Assembly (NCBI GenBank): GCA_026399755.1
Contig: JAPLQI010000086.1
Coordinates: 1-64,000, forward strand
Length of the DNA: 64,000 bases
From: Pseudomonadota bacterium
Lineage (GTDB): Bacteria > Pseudomonadota > Gammaproteobacteria > Burkholderiales > Chitinibacteraceae
Direction: 5' to 3'
Position numbers and translations under genes: made by a program. The notes under the pieces are model-generated. The model did not search any database. It saw nothing but the letters and a program-made list of their open reading frames with translations, and was not told the origin of the DNA. Shown here in pieces: positions 43,522 to 52,466 of this stretch (position 1 is its first letter; every line of letters starts with the position of its first letter).

Positions 43522-44898
43522 ATGAGTTCTGCATCCATCTTGTCCTTGATCGGCAATACCCCTGTGGTTGAGATTACCCAGCTTGATACCGGGCTTTGCC
43601 GCTTGTTTGTAAAACTGGAAAACCAGAATCCGGGGGGCTCGATCAAAGATCGTATTGCGCTTTCGATGATAGAAGCCGCCGAGCAAAACGGGCAACTCAA
43701 GCCCGGCGGCACGATTGTTGAAGCGACGGCAGGTAATACCGGCCTTGGGCTTGCCTTGGTGGCGGGGCGCAAGGGTTACCACACCGTGCTGGTGGTGCCC
43801 GATAAAATGAGCCGTGAGAAAGTCCTTAACCTGCAGGCGCTGGGTGCAGAAGTGATCCTGACCCGCTCTGATGTGGGCAAGGGCCACCCTGATTATTATC
43901 AAGACAAAGCCCGCCGCGTGGCGCAATCGATTCCCGGTGCGTTTTATATTGATCAGTTCAGTAATCCCGCAAACCCTGCTGCGCATGAAAAAACTACAGG
44001 GCCAGAAATCTGGCGTCAGCTCGATGAAAAAGTAGATGCGGTGGTGGTAGGTGTGGGATCCAGCGGCACATTAACCGGCTTGTCGCGATTTTTTGCCAAA
44101 GTTTCCCCGCAAACCGAGTTTGTGCTGGCCGATCCGGTGGGCTCGATTTTGGCTGATTATGTAGAAACTGGCGCATTTGGTGTGGCAGGCAGCTGGCTGG
44201 TAGAAGGCATAGGTGAAGACTTTGTACCGCCACAATTTGAAGGCGGCTCAATTAAACGCAGCTACCGAATCAGCGATAAAGAAAGCTTTGAAACCGGCCG
44301 CGCTCTGCTTCAGGCCGAAGGCTTATTTGCCGGAGCATCTTCTGGCACGCTGCTGGCCGCCGCGCTGCGCTATTGCCGCGAGCAAACCACGCCTAAACGT
44401 GTGGTGACTTTTATTGGCGATAGCGGCAACAAATACTTAAGCAAAATGTATAACGACCACTGGATGCTCGATCAGGGCATGATTGAGCACGCTAAAGCGG
44501 GCAATCTGGCCGATCTGATCAGCCGCCCGCACGCTAGCGGCGCCACCTTGATTGCTGACCCAGACGAGCCACTTTCCCAAGCTTGGCAGCGCATGCGCAG
44601 CAACGATGTATCGCAAATGCCGGTGCTAGAAAACGGCGAAATTGTAGGGATTATCGACGAGTGGGATTTGTTATTGTCAGTGCACGGCGAGCCCCAGCAA
44701 TTTGCCATGCCGGTAAGAGCGGCCATGAGCAGCAACGTTAAAACCTTGGCCCCCGATACTTCCTTACGTGATTTATTGCAGGTATTTAACGACGACAAAA
44801 TCGCCGTGATTGCCGATAAAAAACGCTTTTATGGCCTGATTACCCAAAGCGATTTACTCGCCTTTTGGCGCAAGAAATTTGTGAGTGAAGTGGCTTAA
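43522..44898 (+). CDS. Cystathionine beta-synthase with two CBS domains
   Basis: A 458-residue PLP enzyme that joins homocysteine and serine to cystathionine. The PLP lysine lies in NPGGSIKDRIALSM, the phosphate-binding loop is TAGNTGLGLAL, and GSSGTLTG and GDSGNKYLSKMY follow. The C-terminal 120 residues form a pair of CBS domains (ISRPHASGATLIADPDEPLS onward; PVRAAMSSNVKTLAPDTSLR). No haem-binding N-terminal extension is present. ATG 43522 is chosen over 43516. It lies ten bases after the dioxygenase, so the two share an operon. Confidence 0.9.
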   Translation: MSSASILSLIGNTPVVEITQLDTGLCRLFVKLENQNPGGSIKDRIALSMIEAAEQNGQLKPGGTIVEATAGNTGLGLALVAGRKGYHTVLVVPDKMSREKVLNLQALGAEVILTRSDVGKGHPDYYQDKARRVAQSIPGAFYIDQFSNPANPAAHEKTTGPEIWRQLDEKVDAVVVGVGSSGTLTGLSRFFAKVSPQTEFVLADPVGSILADYVETGAFGVAGSWLVEGIGEDFVPPQFEGGSIKRSYRISDKESFETGRALLQAEGLFAGASSGTLLAAALRYCREQTTPKRVVTFIGDSGNKYLSKMYNDHWMLDQGMIEHAKAGNLADLISRPHASGATLIADPDEPLSQAWQRMRSNDVSQMPVLENGEIVGIIDEWDLLLSVHGEPQQFAMPVRAAMSSNVKTLAPDTSLRDLLQVFNDDKIAVIADKKRFYGLITQSDLLAFWRKKFVSEVA

Positions 44899-44946
44899 GC
44901 CCAATCCTATTCACTTAAGCTTGTGTCATAGATGAATCGGCATTTC

Positions 44947-45013
44947 GTAGGGTGTACAACGACGTAGTCGGAGCGCAGAGAGCGGTGCGCAAGAAAAGCG
45001 ACTTGCACACCCT
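44947..45013. repeat. Family B repeat
   Basis: GTAGGGTGTACAACGACGTA at left, then GAGCGCAGAGAGCGGTGCGC and CGACTTGCACACCCTA. Nearly identical to the copy at 49955-50023. A degenerate AAGTTGATAGGGTTGGC motif follows at 45052. Both sit in the gap between CBS and CGL. Confidence 0.85.
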
Positions 45014-45125
45014 AAGCAGAAGCAAACATTGCCCTGTTATTTCCTCAAGTTGATAGGGTTGGCTTTAAGCCTAGCTGCAAAGCCTCTCTATAAACTTAAA
45101 AACTAACACCCCTCGGAGCCATCCC

Positions 45126-46271
45126 ATGAGCACATTTGAAACACTTGCCGTCATCAGCGGCCTGCATCGCGATCCACTGGGTGCGATCAATACCCCGATT
45201 TACGCTTCATCCACTTTCCGCCAGCCTTCCCCTGGGCAGCCAGATCAGTACGAGTATTCGCGCTCCAGCAATCCAACGCGAGATGCTTTTGAAGTGGCGA
45301 TCGCCGCTTTAGAAGGCGGCACGCGCGGCTATGCTTTTGCATCGGGCATGGCGGCCATTGCCACGGTATTAGAGCTGCTGCCGGTAAATAGCCACTTAGT
45401 GGCGGTGGATGATTTATACGGAGGTAGCGGGCGTTTATTTGAAAAAGTAAAACAGCGCACTGCAGGCTTAACGGTGACTTATGTGCCGACAGGTGATCTG
45501 GAAGCGCTGCAAGCAGCCATCAAGCCAGAAACCAAAATGATCTGGATTGAAACACCGTCCAATCCGCTGAATCGACTGAGTGATTTAAGCGCCATCGTGG
45601 CGATTGCCAAAGCGCACAGCCTGCTTACCGTGGCCGACAATACCTTTGCGTCCCCCGCTTTGCAGCGCCCGCTGGAGCATGGCGTTGATATCGTGCTGCA
45701 TTCGGCAACCAAATATTTAAATGGCCATTCTGACGTGATCGCCGGTGCGGTGGTGGTGGGTGAGAATAGCGAGCTGGCCGAGCAGCTGGGCTTTTTGCAA
45801 AACGCCATCGGTGCGGTGCTCGATCCATTCCAAAGCTTTTTAGCGCTGCGTGGCATTCGTACGCTGGCGATTCGCATGGAGCGGCATAATCATAATGCCC
45901 TGCGCATCGCTCAGTGGCTGGAGCAACACCCGCGGGTTGAGCGCGTTTTATACCCTTATCTAGAAAGCCATCCACAATATGCGCTGGCAAAAGCGCAAAT
46001 GGCAGGCGGCGGCGGGGTGGTGTCGTTTTATCTGAAAGGCGACGACGCCGATGTGCATCAAGTGCTAACGCATACCAAGTTGTTTACCCTGGCAGAAAGC
46101 TTGGGCGGTGTAGAAAGCCTGATTAGCCAGCCAGTCAGGATGACACACGCCTCTGTGCCGCCAGAGCGCCGCGCAAAATTGGGCATTAGCGATAATTTGA
46201 TTCGCCTTTCGGTGGGGATTGAAGGCCTTGAAGATTTGCTTGCCGATTTAGAACAGGCGTTGGCGGCGTAA
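45126..46271 (+). CDS. Cystathionine gamma-lyase/gamma-synthase-type PLP enzyme
   Basis: A 381-residue Cys/Met metabolism enzyme. The PLP lysine is in LHSATKYLNGHSDV, and the N-terminal YEYSRSSNPTRDAFE and the C-terminal SLGGVESLI motif are present. With CBS upstream, reverse transsulfuration (cystathionine to cysteine) is the likely role; a beta-lyase or gamma-synthase cannot be excluded from sequence. CGGAG precedes the ATG. It is separated from CBS by a repeat, so it may have its own promoter. Confidence 0.88.
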   Translation: MSTFETLAVISGLHRDPLGAINTPIYASSTFRQPSPGQPDQYEYSRSSNPTRDAFEVAIAALEGGTRGYAFASGMAAIATVLELLPVNSHLVAVDDLYGGSGRLFEKVKQRTAGLTVTYVPTGDLEALQAAIKPETKMIWIETPSNPLNRLSDLSAIVAIAKAHSLLTVADNTFASPALQRPLEHGVDIVLHSATKYLNGHSDVIAGAVVVGENSELAEQLGFLQNAIGAVLDPFQSFLALRGIRTLAIRMERHNHNALRIAQWLEQHPRVERVLYPYLESHPQYALAKAQMAGGGGVVSFYLKGDDADVHQVLTHTKLFTLAESLGGVESLISQPVRMTHASVPPERRAKLGISDNLIRLSVGIEGLEDLLADLEQALAA

Positions 46272-46372
46272 GTTTATATTCCTGATAGGCACGGGCTTAT
46301 GCTGATCTGTGCCTATCAAGTGCCTTCTTAAACCGTTATCCTTTGCTTACTATTTCGTTAAAGGATTTTGCT

Positions 46373-47500
46373 ATGGATTTCCAAACACCCATCGATCGCA
46401 GCGCGACCTCCAGCCAGAAATGGAATAAATACGCAGGGCAGGACATCCTGCCGATGTGGGTGGCTGATATGGATTTTGCCAGCCCCGTTTCGATTATGGC
46501 GGCCTTGCAAGAGCGCGTGGCGCATGGCGTGTTTGGATATACCGATGCACCGGATAGCCTAGTGGAGGCGGTGCAGGCTTACGCGGCTCAGCATTATGGC
46601 TGGCAGATAGATGCCAGTTGGATTGTCTGGCTGCCGGGTTTGGTGCAAGGTTTAAACTTGGCTTGTCGCGCGGTGGGCGAGGCGGGCGATGAAGTGCTGA
46701 CTGCCACGCCCATCTACCCGCCCTTTTTACGTGCGCCGGGCTTATCCAACCGCAGCCTGCTAACCGTGCCCTTGTTGCAAAAAAATGATTCATGGGAATG
46801 GGATTTTGCCGCAATAGAAGCGGCGATCACGCCTAAAACCAAGCTGCTGCTGCTGTGCCATCCGCATAATCCGGTAGGCCGAGCTTGGAATACAGAAGAG
46901 CTGACCCAGCTGATTACAATCGCCCGCCGCCACGATTTAATCATCTGCTCGGACGATATTCATTGCGACTTGCTGCTGGCGGAAGGCTTGAAGCATCAGC
47001 CTCTGGCCGCGCTTGATGCTAGCTTTGCCGCGCAAACCATTACTTTGCTTGCGCCCTCCAAAACATGGAATATCGCAGGCCTAGGTTGCTCGCTGGCGGT
47101 GATTCCTGATCCAGAGCTGCGTGCGCGCTTTCAAAAACAAATGGCCGGCATTGTGCCATCGGTGAATTTACTGGCCTTCACCGCCGCCGAAGCCGCTTAC
47201 CGCGATGATGGCATCTGGCATGCTGAACTGATCGCCACTTTGCGGGCAAATCGAGATATTTTGCAGGCTTGGTTTGCTGGCTCTGAACGCTTAAAAATCA
47301 CCCTGCCCGAGGCGACGTATCTGGCGTGGATCGATGCCAGAGCGCTCGACCCGATCAACCCCTTGCCACACTTTGAAGCGCTAGGCGTGGGGCTTTCAGA
47401 TGGGAGAGATTTTGGCTTGCCCGGCTTTGTACGCCTCAACTTCGGCTGCCCAGCTGTGATGCTGAAAGCGGCTTTAAAACGGATTGAATCGCTGCGTTAG
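46373..47500 (+). CDS. PatB/MalY-family C-S lyase (cystathionine beta-lyase type)
   Basis: A 375-residue fold-type I PLP enzyme: N-terminal DRSATSSQKWNKY, ILPMWVADMDFASP, the PLP lysine in LLAPSKTWNIAGLGCS and RLNFGCPAVMLKAAL at the C-terminus. PatB and MalY cleave C-S bonds of cystathionine and related compounds. The start at 46373 follows AAGGA. It is the last gene of the sulfur cluster, 101 bases after CGL. It would release homocysteine, giving the cell both directions of transsulfuration. Confidence 0.9.
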   Translation: MDFQTPIDRSATSSQKWNKYAGQDILPMWVADMDFASPVSIMAALQERVAHGVFGYTDAPDSLVEAVQAYAAQHYGWQIDASWIVWLPGLVQGLNLACRAVGEAGDEVLTATPIYPPFLRAPGLSNRSLLTVPLLQKNDSWEWDFAAIEAAITPKTKLLLLCHPHNPVGRAWNTEELTQLITIARRHDLIICSDDIHCDLLLAEGLKHQPLAALDASFAAQTITLLAPSKTWNIAGLGCSLAVIPDPELRARFQKQMAGIVPSVNLLAFTAAEAAYRDDGIWHAELIATLRANRDILQAWFAGSERLKITLPEATYLAWIDARALDPINPLPHFEALGVGLSDGRDFGLPGFVRLNFGCPAVMLKAALKRIESLR

Positions 47501-47508
47501 AAGAATTT

Positions 47509-47620
47509 GTAGGGTGCAATAAGTCTGAGGCTTTATTCAGGCGCATTGCGCCGCTTTTTACCACCCCCTTGCGGCGTAATGCAGCCATGCAAAAAGCGCT
47601 TGGCTTTATTAGCGCCCTAC
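47509..47620. repeat. Family F palindromic repeat
   Basis: GTAGGGTGCAATAAGTCTGA at the left and GGCTTTATTAGCGCCCTAC at the right, with GCGCATTGCGCCGC and GCGGCGTAATGC inside. The ends are the same GTAGGG/CCCTAC as families A and B, but the interior is different. Confidence 0.65.
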
Positions 47621-47644
47621 AAGTTCCTCTGCAAGGCTTGGTTT

Positions 47645-47716
47645 TATAGGGTGTACAACGACGAAGTCGTTGCGCACCAATAAACGGTGCGCAAGAAAAA
47701 CGAATGCACACCCTAT
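47645..47716. repeat. Family B repeat
   Basis: TATAGGGTGTACAACGACGA at left and GGTGCGCAAGAAAAACGAAT, then GCACACCCTAT, at right. Confidence 0.82.
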
Positions 47717-47764
47717 AAAATCAGCTTTTTACTCTGTTCTTGTCGTGAATTGATGCCTATTGCG

Positions 47765-48211
47765 TCACACATTCTTTAACCCCGCCTTCTCACAGCCCCG
47801 CTCTAATTTATTCAGCATGCCTTGAAAGGCCAGCAGTTCTTCGTCGTTAAATTCTTCCAGAATCACACTTAAAAATGCGCTGCGTTTGGGCAGGGCTTGG
47901 TTTACTTCGGCGTGGCCTTCTTGGGTGAGGGTGACGTTGCTGAGGCGGTTGTCTTGTGGATCGTTACTGCGCTGGATTAAGCCTTCTTTTTCCATGGCTT
48001 TAAGTAAGCGGGTGAGCGAGCCGGGGTCCATTTTTAGCTGTTGAATCAGCGCTTTTTGCGAGCATTGTGTTTCTTTATGCAACTGATTCAAAATTCGCCA
48101 GCGTGTTAGCCCTTGCCCCACTGATAGTTCGAACGCGCCCAACATGCTGCGATAGCTGCGGCCCAGCTGTTGTAACACTTTGAGTTGTTCAGCTTCATGT
48201 GGTGTCATCAA
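47765..48211 (-). CDS. MarR-family transcriptional regulator
   Basis: A 148-residue winged-helix dimer: recognition segment CSQKALIQQLKMDPGSLTRL LKAMEKEGL, then the wing RSNDPQDNRLSNVTLTQEG. It starts by ATGA overlap with the MFS gene, which precedes it in the operon. A near-perfect palindrome TTGACTGATCAA (49767-49778) just upstream of the MFS start is the likely operator. The ligand is probably a toxic aromatic or a drug. Confidence 0.92.
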   Translation of the reverse strand: MMTPHEAEQLKVLQQLGRSYRSMLGAFELSVGQGLTRWRILNQLHKETQCSQKALIQQLKMDPGSLTRLLKAMEKEGLIQRSNDPQDNRLSNVTLTQEGHAEVNQALPKRSAFLSVILEEFNDEELLAFQGMLNKLERGCEKAGLKNV

Positions 48212-49758
48212 GTACCCCTTGGCTTAAATTGAATACGAGGCAGGCGGCGCAGGCACCAGAAGGCAAACAGTACAGCGGCAATGCCCAGCCACTGGCTGCT
48301 CTGAATGGCATGGCTCAGTGTGGCGCGGGCTTGCTCAATCAGTTGCAAACCATCTTCGCCTAAGGCATTGATTTGCAAGATGGCCGCTTGCTGGCCTTCA
48401 AGATTGACCAATACTTGCGGATTATTCATCAGGTTGGCCACGGGCTTGGTAAATTGCTGATTAATATCGTGCCCATAGCGCCACGTTAAGATCGATCCAA
48501 CGAGGGCCGTGCTGAGCATCCCGCCTATCATTCGCAGCGATTGCAGCAGCGCAGTGCTGATTCCTAGGTCTTTGCGCGGGCAGGTTTCCTGCACAAAAAT
48601 AGTGAGGTTGGGCATGATAAATCCCAGCCCCAAGCCCCCCAAAGCCATCAGGCTAATAATCAAGGGATGCGCGGTTTGTGGGGTGATATTCATAATGCCG
48701 ATCACGCAAATGAGTAGCAGGCCAAAGCCCAGATAGAGCATGGCTTCCGGCCTTGGCAGATGCGGCACAATTCGCCCGTTAAGAATGCTGGCAAAGGTAA
48801 TGCAAACTACCAGCGGCGTGATCAGCATCCCAGCTTGGCTGGCCGATAGATGAAAGCCACCTTGCAATAAAAGTGGGGCGTAAGACAAGAGCGCAAACAT
48901 AGTAAAGCCCATCAAAAGCGATAGCCTAAATAGCGCCGCAAGGGCAGGGTCTCTGAATAGGGCAAAGGGCAGCATGGCGTGCTCATTATTAGCTTCCTGC
49001 TTCCAAGCCCAAAAGCCCGCGATCAAGCATGTCAGCAAGGCGCTGATGACAGGCACGCTTAGCCCCTGTTCCGGCAGCCATTCAACCGACAACTGCAAGC
49101 TGCCTAAAAATAGCGTAATCAGCAGCGCGCCCAGCCAATCAAGGCGGATTTTTGTGCTGTGCTTGGGCTTTAAGCGTGGCAGAAAGCGGCTTACAAAAAT
49201 CACACTCATCAAGCCAACAGGGATATTCACAAAGAACACGGCGCGCCAACTGACGTAGTGGGTGAGCAGGCCGCCAATACTGGGGCCTATCGCGTTGGCA
49301 ATTCCGAAGGCGGCGCTCAGCATCACCTGCCATTGCAAGCGCACTTTGCTATCGGGGAATAAATCGGGAATGCACGCAAAAGCCGTGCCGACCAACATCC
49401 CGCCGCCTATACCCTGCAGCGCACGGGCTAAGACTAGCAGCAGCATGTTGTTCGCCATGCCGCACAGCACCGATGCCAGCGTAAACGTCACGATAGCAAC
49501 CACTACAAAAGGCTTGCGCCCGTAGTAATCGCCTAAGCGGCCAAAAATAGGAATGGTAACGACTGATGCCAGCAAATAGGCGGTGGACACCCAAGCATAA
49601 AGCTCAAAACCATGCAGTTCGGCCACAATCGTCGGCAGGGCGGTGGCCACAATGGTTTGATCGAGCGCCACCATCATAATCACAAAACAAATGCCCAACA
49701 TGGCAAGCAGGGATTGGCGGAAGGTGCGTTCGGTATTCTGTTTTAACATAGTAGACAT
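48208..49758 (-). CDS. DHA2-family MFS drug efflux transporter
   Basis: A 516-residue inner-membrane antiporter with about 14 hydrophobic segments. Motif A (GRLGDYYGRKPFVV) and the antiporter motif C (GIANAIGPSIGGLLT) are visible, as is the motif D1-like start DQTIVATALPTI typical of EmrB/QacA. It is the first gene of an operon with marR. No HlyD/EmrA adaptor gene is adjacent, so it may act alone at the inner membrane. Confidence 0.92.
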   Translation of the reverse strand: MSTMLKQNTERTFRQSLLAMLGICFVIMMVALDQTIVATALPTIVAELHGFELYAWVSTAYLLASVVTIPIFGRLGDYYGRKPFVVVAIVTFTLASVLCGMANNMLLLVLARALQGIGGGMLVGTAFACIPDLFPDSKVRLQWQVMLSAAFGIANAIGPSIGGLLTHYVSWRAVFFVNIPVGLMSVIFVSRFLPRLKPKHSTKIRLDWLGALLITLFLGSLQLSVEWLPEQGLSVPVISALLTCLIAGFWAWKQEANNEHAMLPFALFRDPALAALFRLSLLMGFTMFALLSYAPLLLQGGFHLSASQAGMLITPLVVCITFASILNGRIVPHLPRPEAMLYLGFGLLLICVIGIMNITPQTAHPLIISLMALGGLGLGFIMPNLTIFVQETCPRKDLGISTALLQSLRMIGGMLSTALVGSILTWRYGHDINQQFTKPVANLMNNPQVLVNLEGQQAAILQINALGEDGLQLIEQARATLSHAIQSSQWLGIAAVLFAFWCLRRLPRIQFKPRGT

Positions 49759-49766
49759 ATCAATGA

Positions 49767-49778
49767 TTGACTGATCAA
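49767..49778. promoter_or_regulatory. Candidate MarR operator
   Basis: TTGACTGATCAA, a 12-base near-palindrome nine bases upstream of the MFS start codon; repressor binding there would block the MFS-marR operon. Assignment is by position. Confidence 0.45.
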
Positions 49779-49902
49779 CTAATTATCGCAGCCTATTTGT
49801 GAGGAAGGAAGGGGAATTTTACGGGAGGCAAAAGGAAGGGGTGGCAATTCTATCAACTTAAACCTGTTTAACTTAACGAAACCCACTATTGAACCCGCGA
49901 TG

Positions 49903-50023
49903 GCACAGAGAGCACGGAGTTTCACGGAGCAAAATGGCCTAGGAGTTAGGCTTTTATAGGGTGTACAACAACGTAGTCGGAGCGCAGAGAGCGGTGCGCA
50001 AGAAAAACGACTTGCACACCCTA
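49903..50023. repeat. Family E fragment and family B repeat
   Basis: 49903-49929 reads GCACAGAGAGCACGGAGT then TTCACGGAG (family E). 49955-50023 is a family B copy, with CAACAACGTAGTCGGAGCGC and CGACTTGCACACCCTATAA. Together they fill the gap between the MFS operon promoter and pilU. Confidence 0.78.
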
Positions 50024-50086
50024 TAAAATTCCATCTTTGCTTTGAGCTTGAATTGATCGGGCTGGGGTGCTTCTACTCCGGAGTAT

Positions 50087-51259
50087 TTATTCTGCTTTGC
50101 CTTCATCCTCTTCAGGCTCTGCTTCTGCGACCAGACTTAAATGTCCTAATTCATCATGTGAAACACTTTTACTGTCTTTACTTTTTAATTTAACCCGCAA
50201 ACGTAATTCATTGATCGAATCGGCATTTTTAAGTGCTTCTTCAAGGCTAATGCGGCCATCTTCGTATAAATGAAAGAGGGCGGAATCAAAAGTTTGCATA
50301 CCTAATTCTTCTGATTTAAGCATGGCGGTTTTTACGCCACCGACATCGCCTTTAAAAATCATATCTGCAACTAAAGGCGAATTAAGTAAAACTTCAATCG
50401 CTGCGACACGGCCTTTTCCATCTGGGGTAGGAATCAAACGCTGAGAAACCATGCCGCGCATATTTAAAGATAAATCCATATAAATTTGCGGGTGGCGTTC
50501 TTCGGGAAAGAAGTTCACAATTCGCTCTAATGCTTGATTGGCACTATTGGCGTGTAATGTCCCCATACATAAATGCCCTGTTTCAGCAAAAGATAAGGCA
50601 TATTCCATGGTTTCTCGGTCACGAATTTCACCAATTAAAATCACATCAGGCGCTTGCCTTAGGGTGTTTTTAAGTGCGGCAAACCAATGCTTGGTGTCCC
50701 TGCCTACTTCACGATGAGTGACTAAGCAATTTTTACTTTTATGCACATATTCGATCGGGTCTTCAATCGTAATAATATGGCCGTGGGTATTTTGATTGCG
50801 GTAATCAATCATTGCCGCCATTGTGGTTGATTTACCCGAGCCCGTGCCACCCACCAAAAGAACTAAACCGCGTTTAGCCAACACTACATCTTTTAAAATA
50901 GGCGGTAATTTTAATTCATCAAAATCGGGAATCTTGCTGGTGATCACTCGCAAAACCATGCCGACTTTTTCTTGCTGCATAAAAACATTCACCCGAAAGC
51001 GGCCGATTCCTTCGGGATTAATCGCAAAGTTGCATTCATAATCGCGCTCAAATTCTTCGATCTGATCCGCTCGCATAATCGAATAAGCCAAGGCCTTGCT
51101 AATTACGCCATTGAGTTTTTGATTACCTACAGGCGTAAGCCGACCATTGATTTTCATGGCCGGCGGAAAATCATCTGCAATAAAAAGGTCCGATGCCTTG
51201 TGTTGCAACATCATGCGGAGCAAATCATTAATTGTTTTACTGGCTTGTTCTGGTGCCAT
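50087..51259 (-). CDS. pilU: Type IV pilus retraction ATPase PilU
   Basis: A 390-residue cytosolic hexameric ATPase that assists PilT in pilus retraction. Walker A is GGTGSGKSTTMAAM, the Asp box is ITIEDPIEYVHKS, and HREVGRDTKHW and the His box TGHLCMGTLHANSAN follow. The N-terminus MAPEQASKTINDLLRMMLQH and FIADDFPPAMKINGRL, plus a charged C-terminal tail, mark PilU rather than PilT. ATG 51259 is chosen over the longer frame. In many relatives pilT is the adjacent upstream gene; here the upstream neighbour is a divergent Nudix gene. Confidence 0.93.
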   Translation of the reverse strand: MAPEQASKTINDLLRMMLQHKASDLFIADDFPPAMKINGRLTPVGNQKLNGVISKALAYSIMRADQIEEFERDYECNFAINPEGIGRFRVNVFMQQEKVGMVLRVITSKIPDFDELKLPPILKDVVLAKRGLVLLVGGTGSGKSTTMAAMIDYRNQNTHGHIITIEDPIEYVHKSKNCLVTHREVGRDTKHWFAALKNTLRQAPDVILIGEIRDRETMEYALSFAETGHLCMGTLHANSANQALERIVNFFPEERHPQIYMDLSLNMRGMVSQRLIPTPDGKGRVAAIEVLLNSPLVADMIFKGDVGGVKTAMLKSEELGMQTFDSALFHLYEDGRISLEEALKNADSINELRLRVKLKSKDSKSVSHDELGHLSLVAEAEPEEDEGKAE

Positions 51260-51536
51260 TTTTAAGACCTTTACACAGAGGCTGCTGAAAGCGTAGTTGC
51301 TTTCTAGTGTTGTTTCTTCCTGATAGTGCAATCAAGCAGATAAGACGATGACATCATTGTGGTGATTTTACTTACAAAAGCAGCAAAAATGACAAGCAAA
51401 TCATACGCAGAAATAGGATTTTTAGCTAAATAACTAAAGTTAGTCGCCGATCGGCTAGGTGACATTTGTGTGCAGGCAGGGGTACGAAGCGTGACTTACT
51501 GTAAAATGCGCCCGTCCAATACCCATTCGAAGAATA

Positions 51537-52466
51537 ATGCGCAAAATTACTCATGTTGCAGCCGGGATTTTATTAAAAGCGGATGGCTCATTTTTGCTGG
51601 GTAGCCGCCCTGAAGGTAAGCCTTATGCGGGTTACTGGGAGTTTCCTGGTGGCAAGCTTGAAAGTGGCGAGACCGCGCTCACCGCGCTTAACCGCGAGCT
51701 GGTCGAAGAAATGGGTATTCATGTGACGGCTGCTACGCCGTGGATTGTGCAAACATTTGAATATCCGCATGCCAAGGTGCGTCTTGCTTTTTTTAGAGTG
51801 ACAGCTTGGGATGGGGAAATCACTGCGCATGAAGGTCAGCAGTTTGCTTGGCAAGTGCCTGGTAAGCTCAATGTTTCGCCGATTTTGCCCGCAAATGGCC
51901 CAATCTTGCGCGGCTTGGCGCTGCCTGATGTGATGACGATTTCTAATGTGGCGGAATTAGGCGAGGCGTTATTTTTAGAGCGCTTGGTGCAGGTCGCCCC
52001 TGCTTGGCTGATTTTGCGCGAGCCACAGATGAATGGCGAAAAATATCGCCAATTGGCCGAGCAGGTACTAACGATTGCCAAGTGCCAAGGCACCCGAGTC
52101 TTGCTGCACGATGCGGTGGAATTAGCGCTTGAGCTAAATGCCGATGGCGTGCATTTACCTGCGCGTAGCTTGCTGAGCTTACAAAAACGCCCTGCGTTGG
52201 ATTGGGTGGGGGCTTCAACGCATAACGCAGCAGAATTGGGCGCTGCTAGCCATCTTGCGCTTGATTACGCATTGCTTGGCCATATTGCCGAGACGCCATC
52301 TCACCCAGATTGTGCCCCTTTGGGTTGGGAAGGGCTTAAAGCACTCCTAGCAGAAGGTTGGCCACTACCTGTCTATGCTCTGGGTGGGATGAGTAAGAAT
52401 GATGTGGCTATTGCTCAAGAACATGGCGCGCAGGGTGTGGCTTTAATGCGCGCTGCGTGGGTATGA
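51537..52466 (+). CDS. Nudix (MutT-like) / thiamine-phosphate synthase-like fusion
   Basis: A 309-residue two-domain protein. Residues 1-130 are a Nudix hydrolase (GGKLESGETALTALNRELVE EMGI). From about 145 on, it has a ThiE/TenI-like barrel (LILREPQMNGEKYRQLAEQV, DAVELALELNADGVHLPARS, GWEGLKALLAEGWPLPVYAL GGMSKNDV). The first part should clean 8-oxo-dGTP. The second lacks the full ThiE length and its role is unknown. The stop overlaps the next start by ATGA. Confidence 0.88.
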   Translation: MRKITHVAAGILLKADGSFLLGSRPEGKPYAGYWEFPGGKLESGETALTALNRELVEEMGIHVTAATPWIVQTFEYPHAKVRLAFFRVTAWDGEITAHEGQQFAWQVPGKLNVSPILPANGPILRGLALPDVMTISNVAELGEALFLERLVQVAPAWLILREPQMNGEKYRQLAEQVLTIAKCQGTRVLLHDAVELALELNADGVHLPARSLLSLQKRPALDWVGASTHNAAELGAASHLALDYALLGHIAETPSHPDCAPLGWEGLKALLAEGWPLPVYALGGMSKNDVAIAQEHGAQGVALMRAAWV

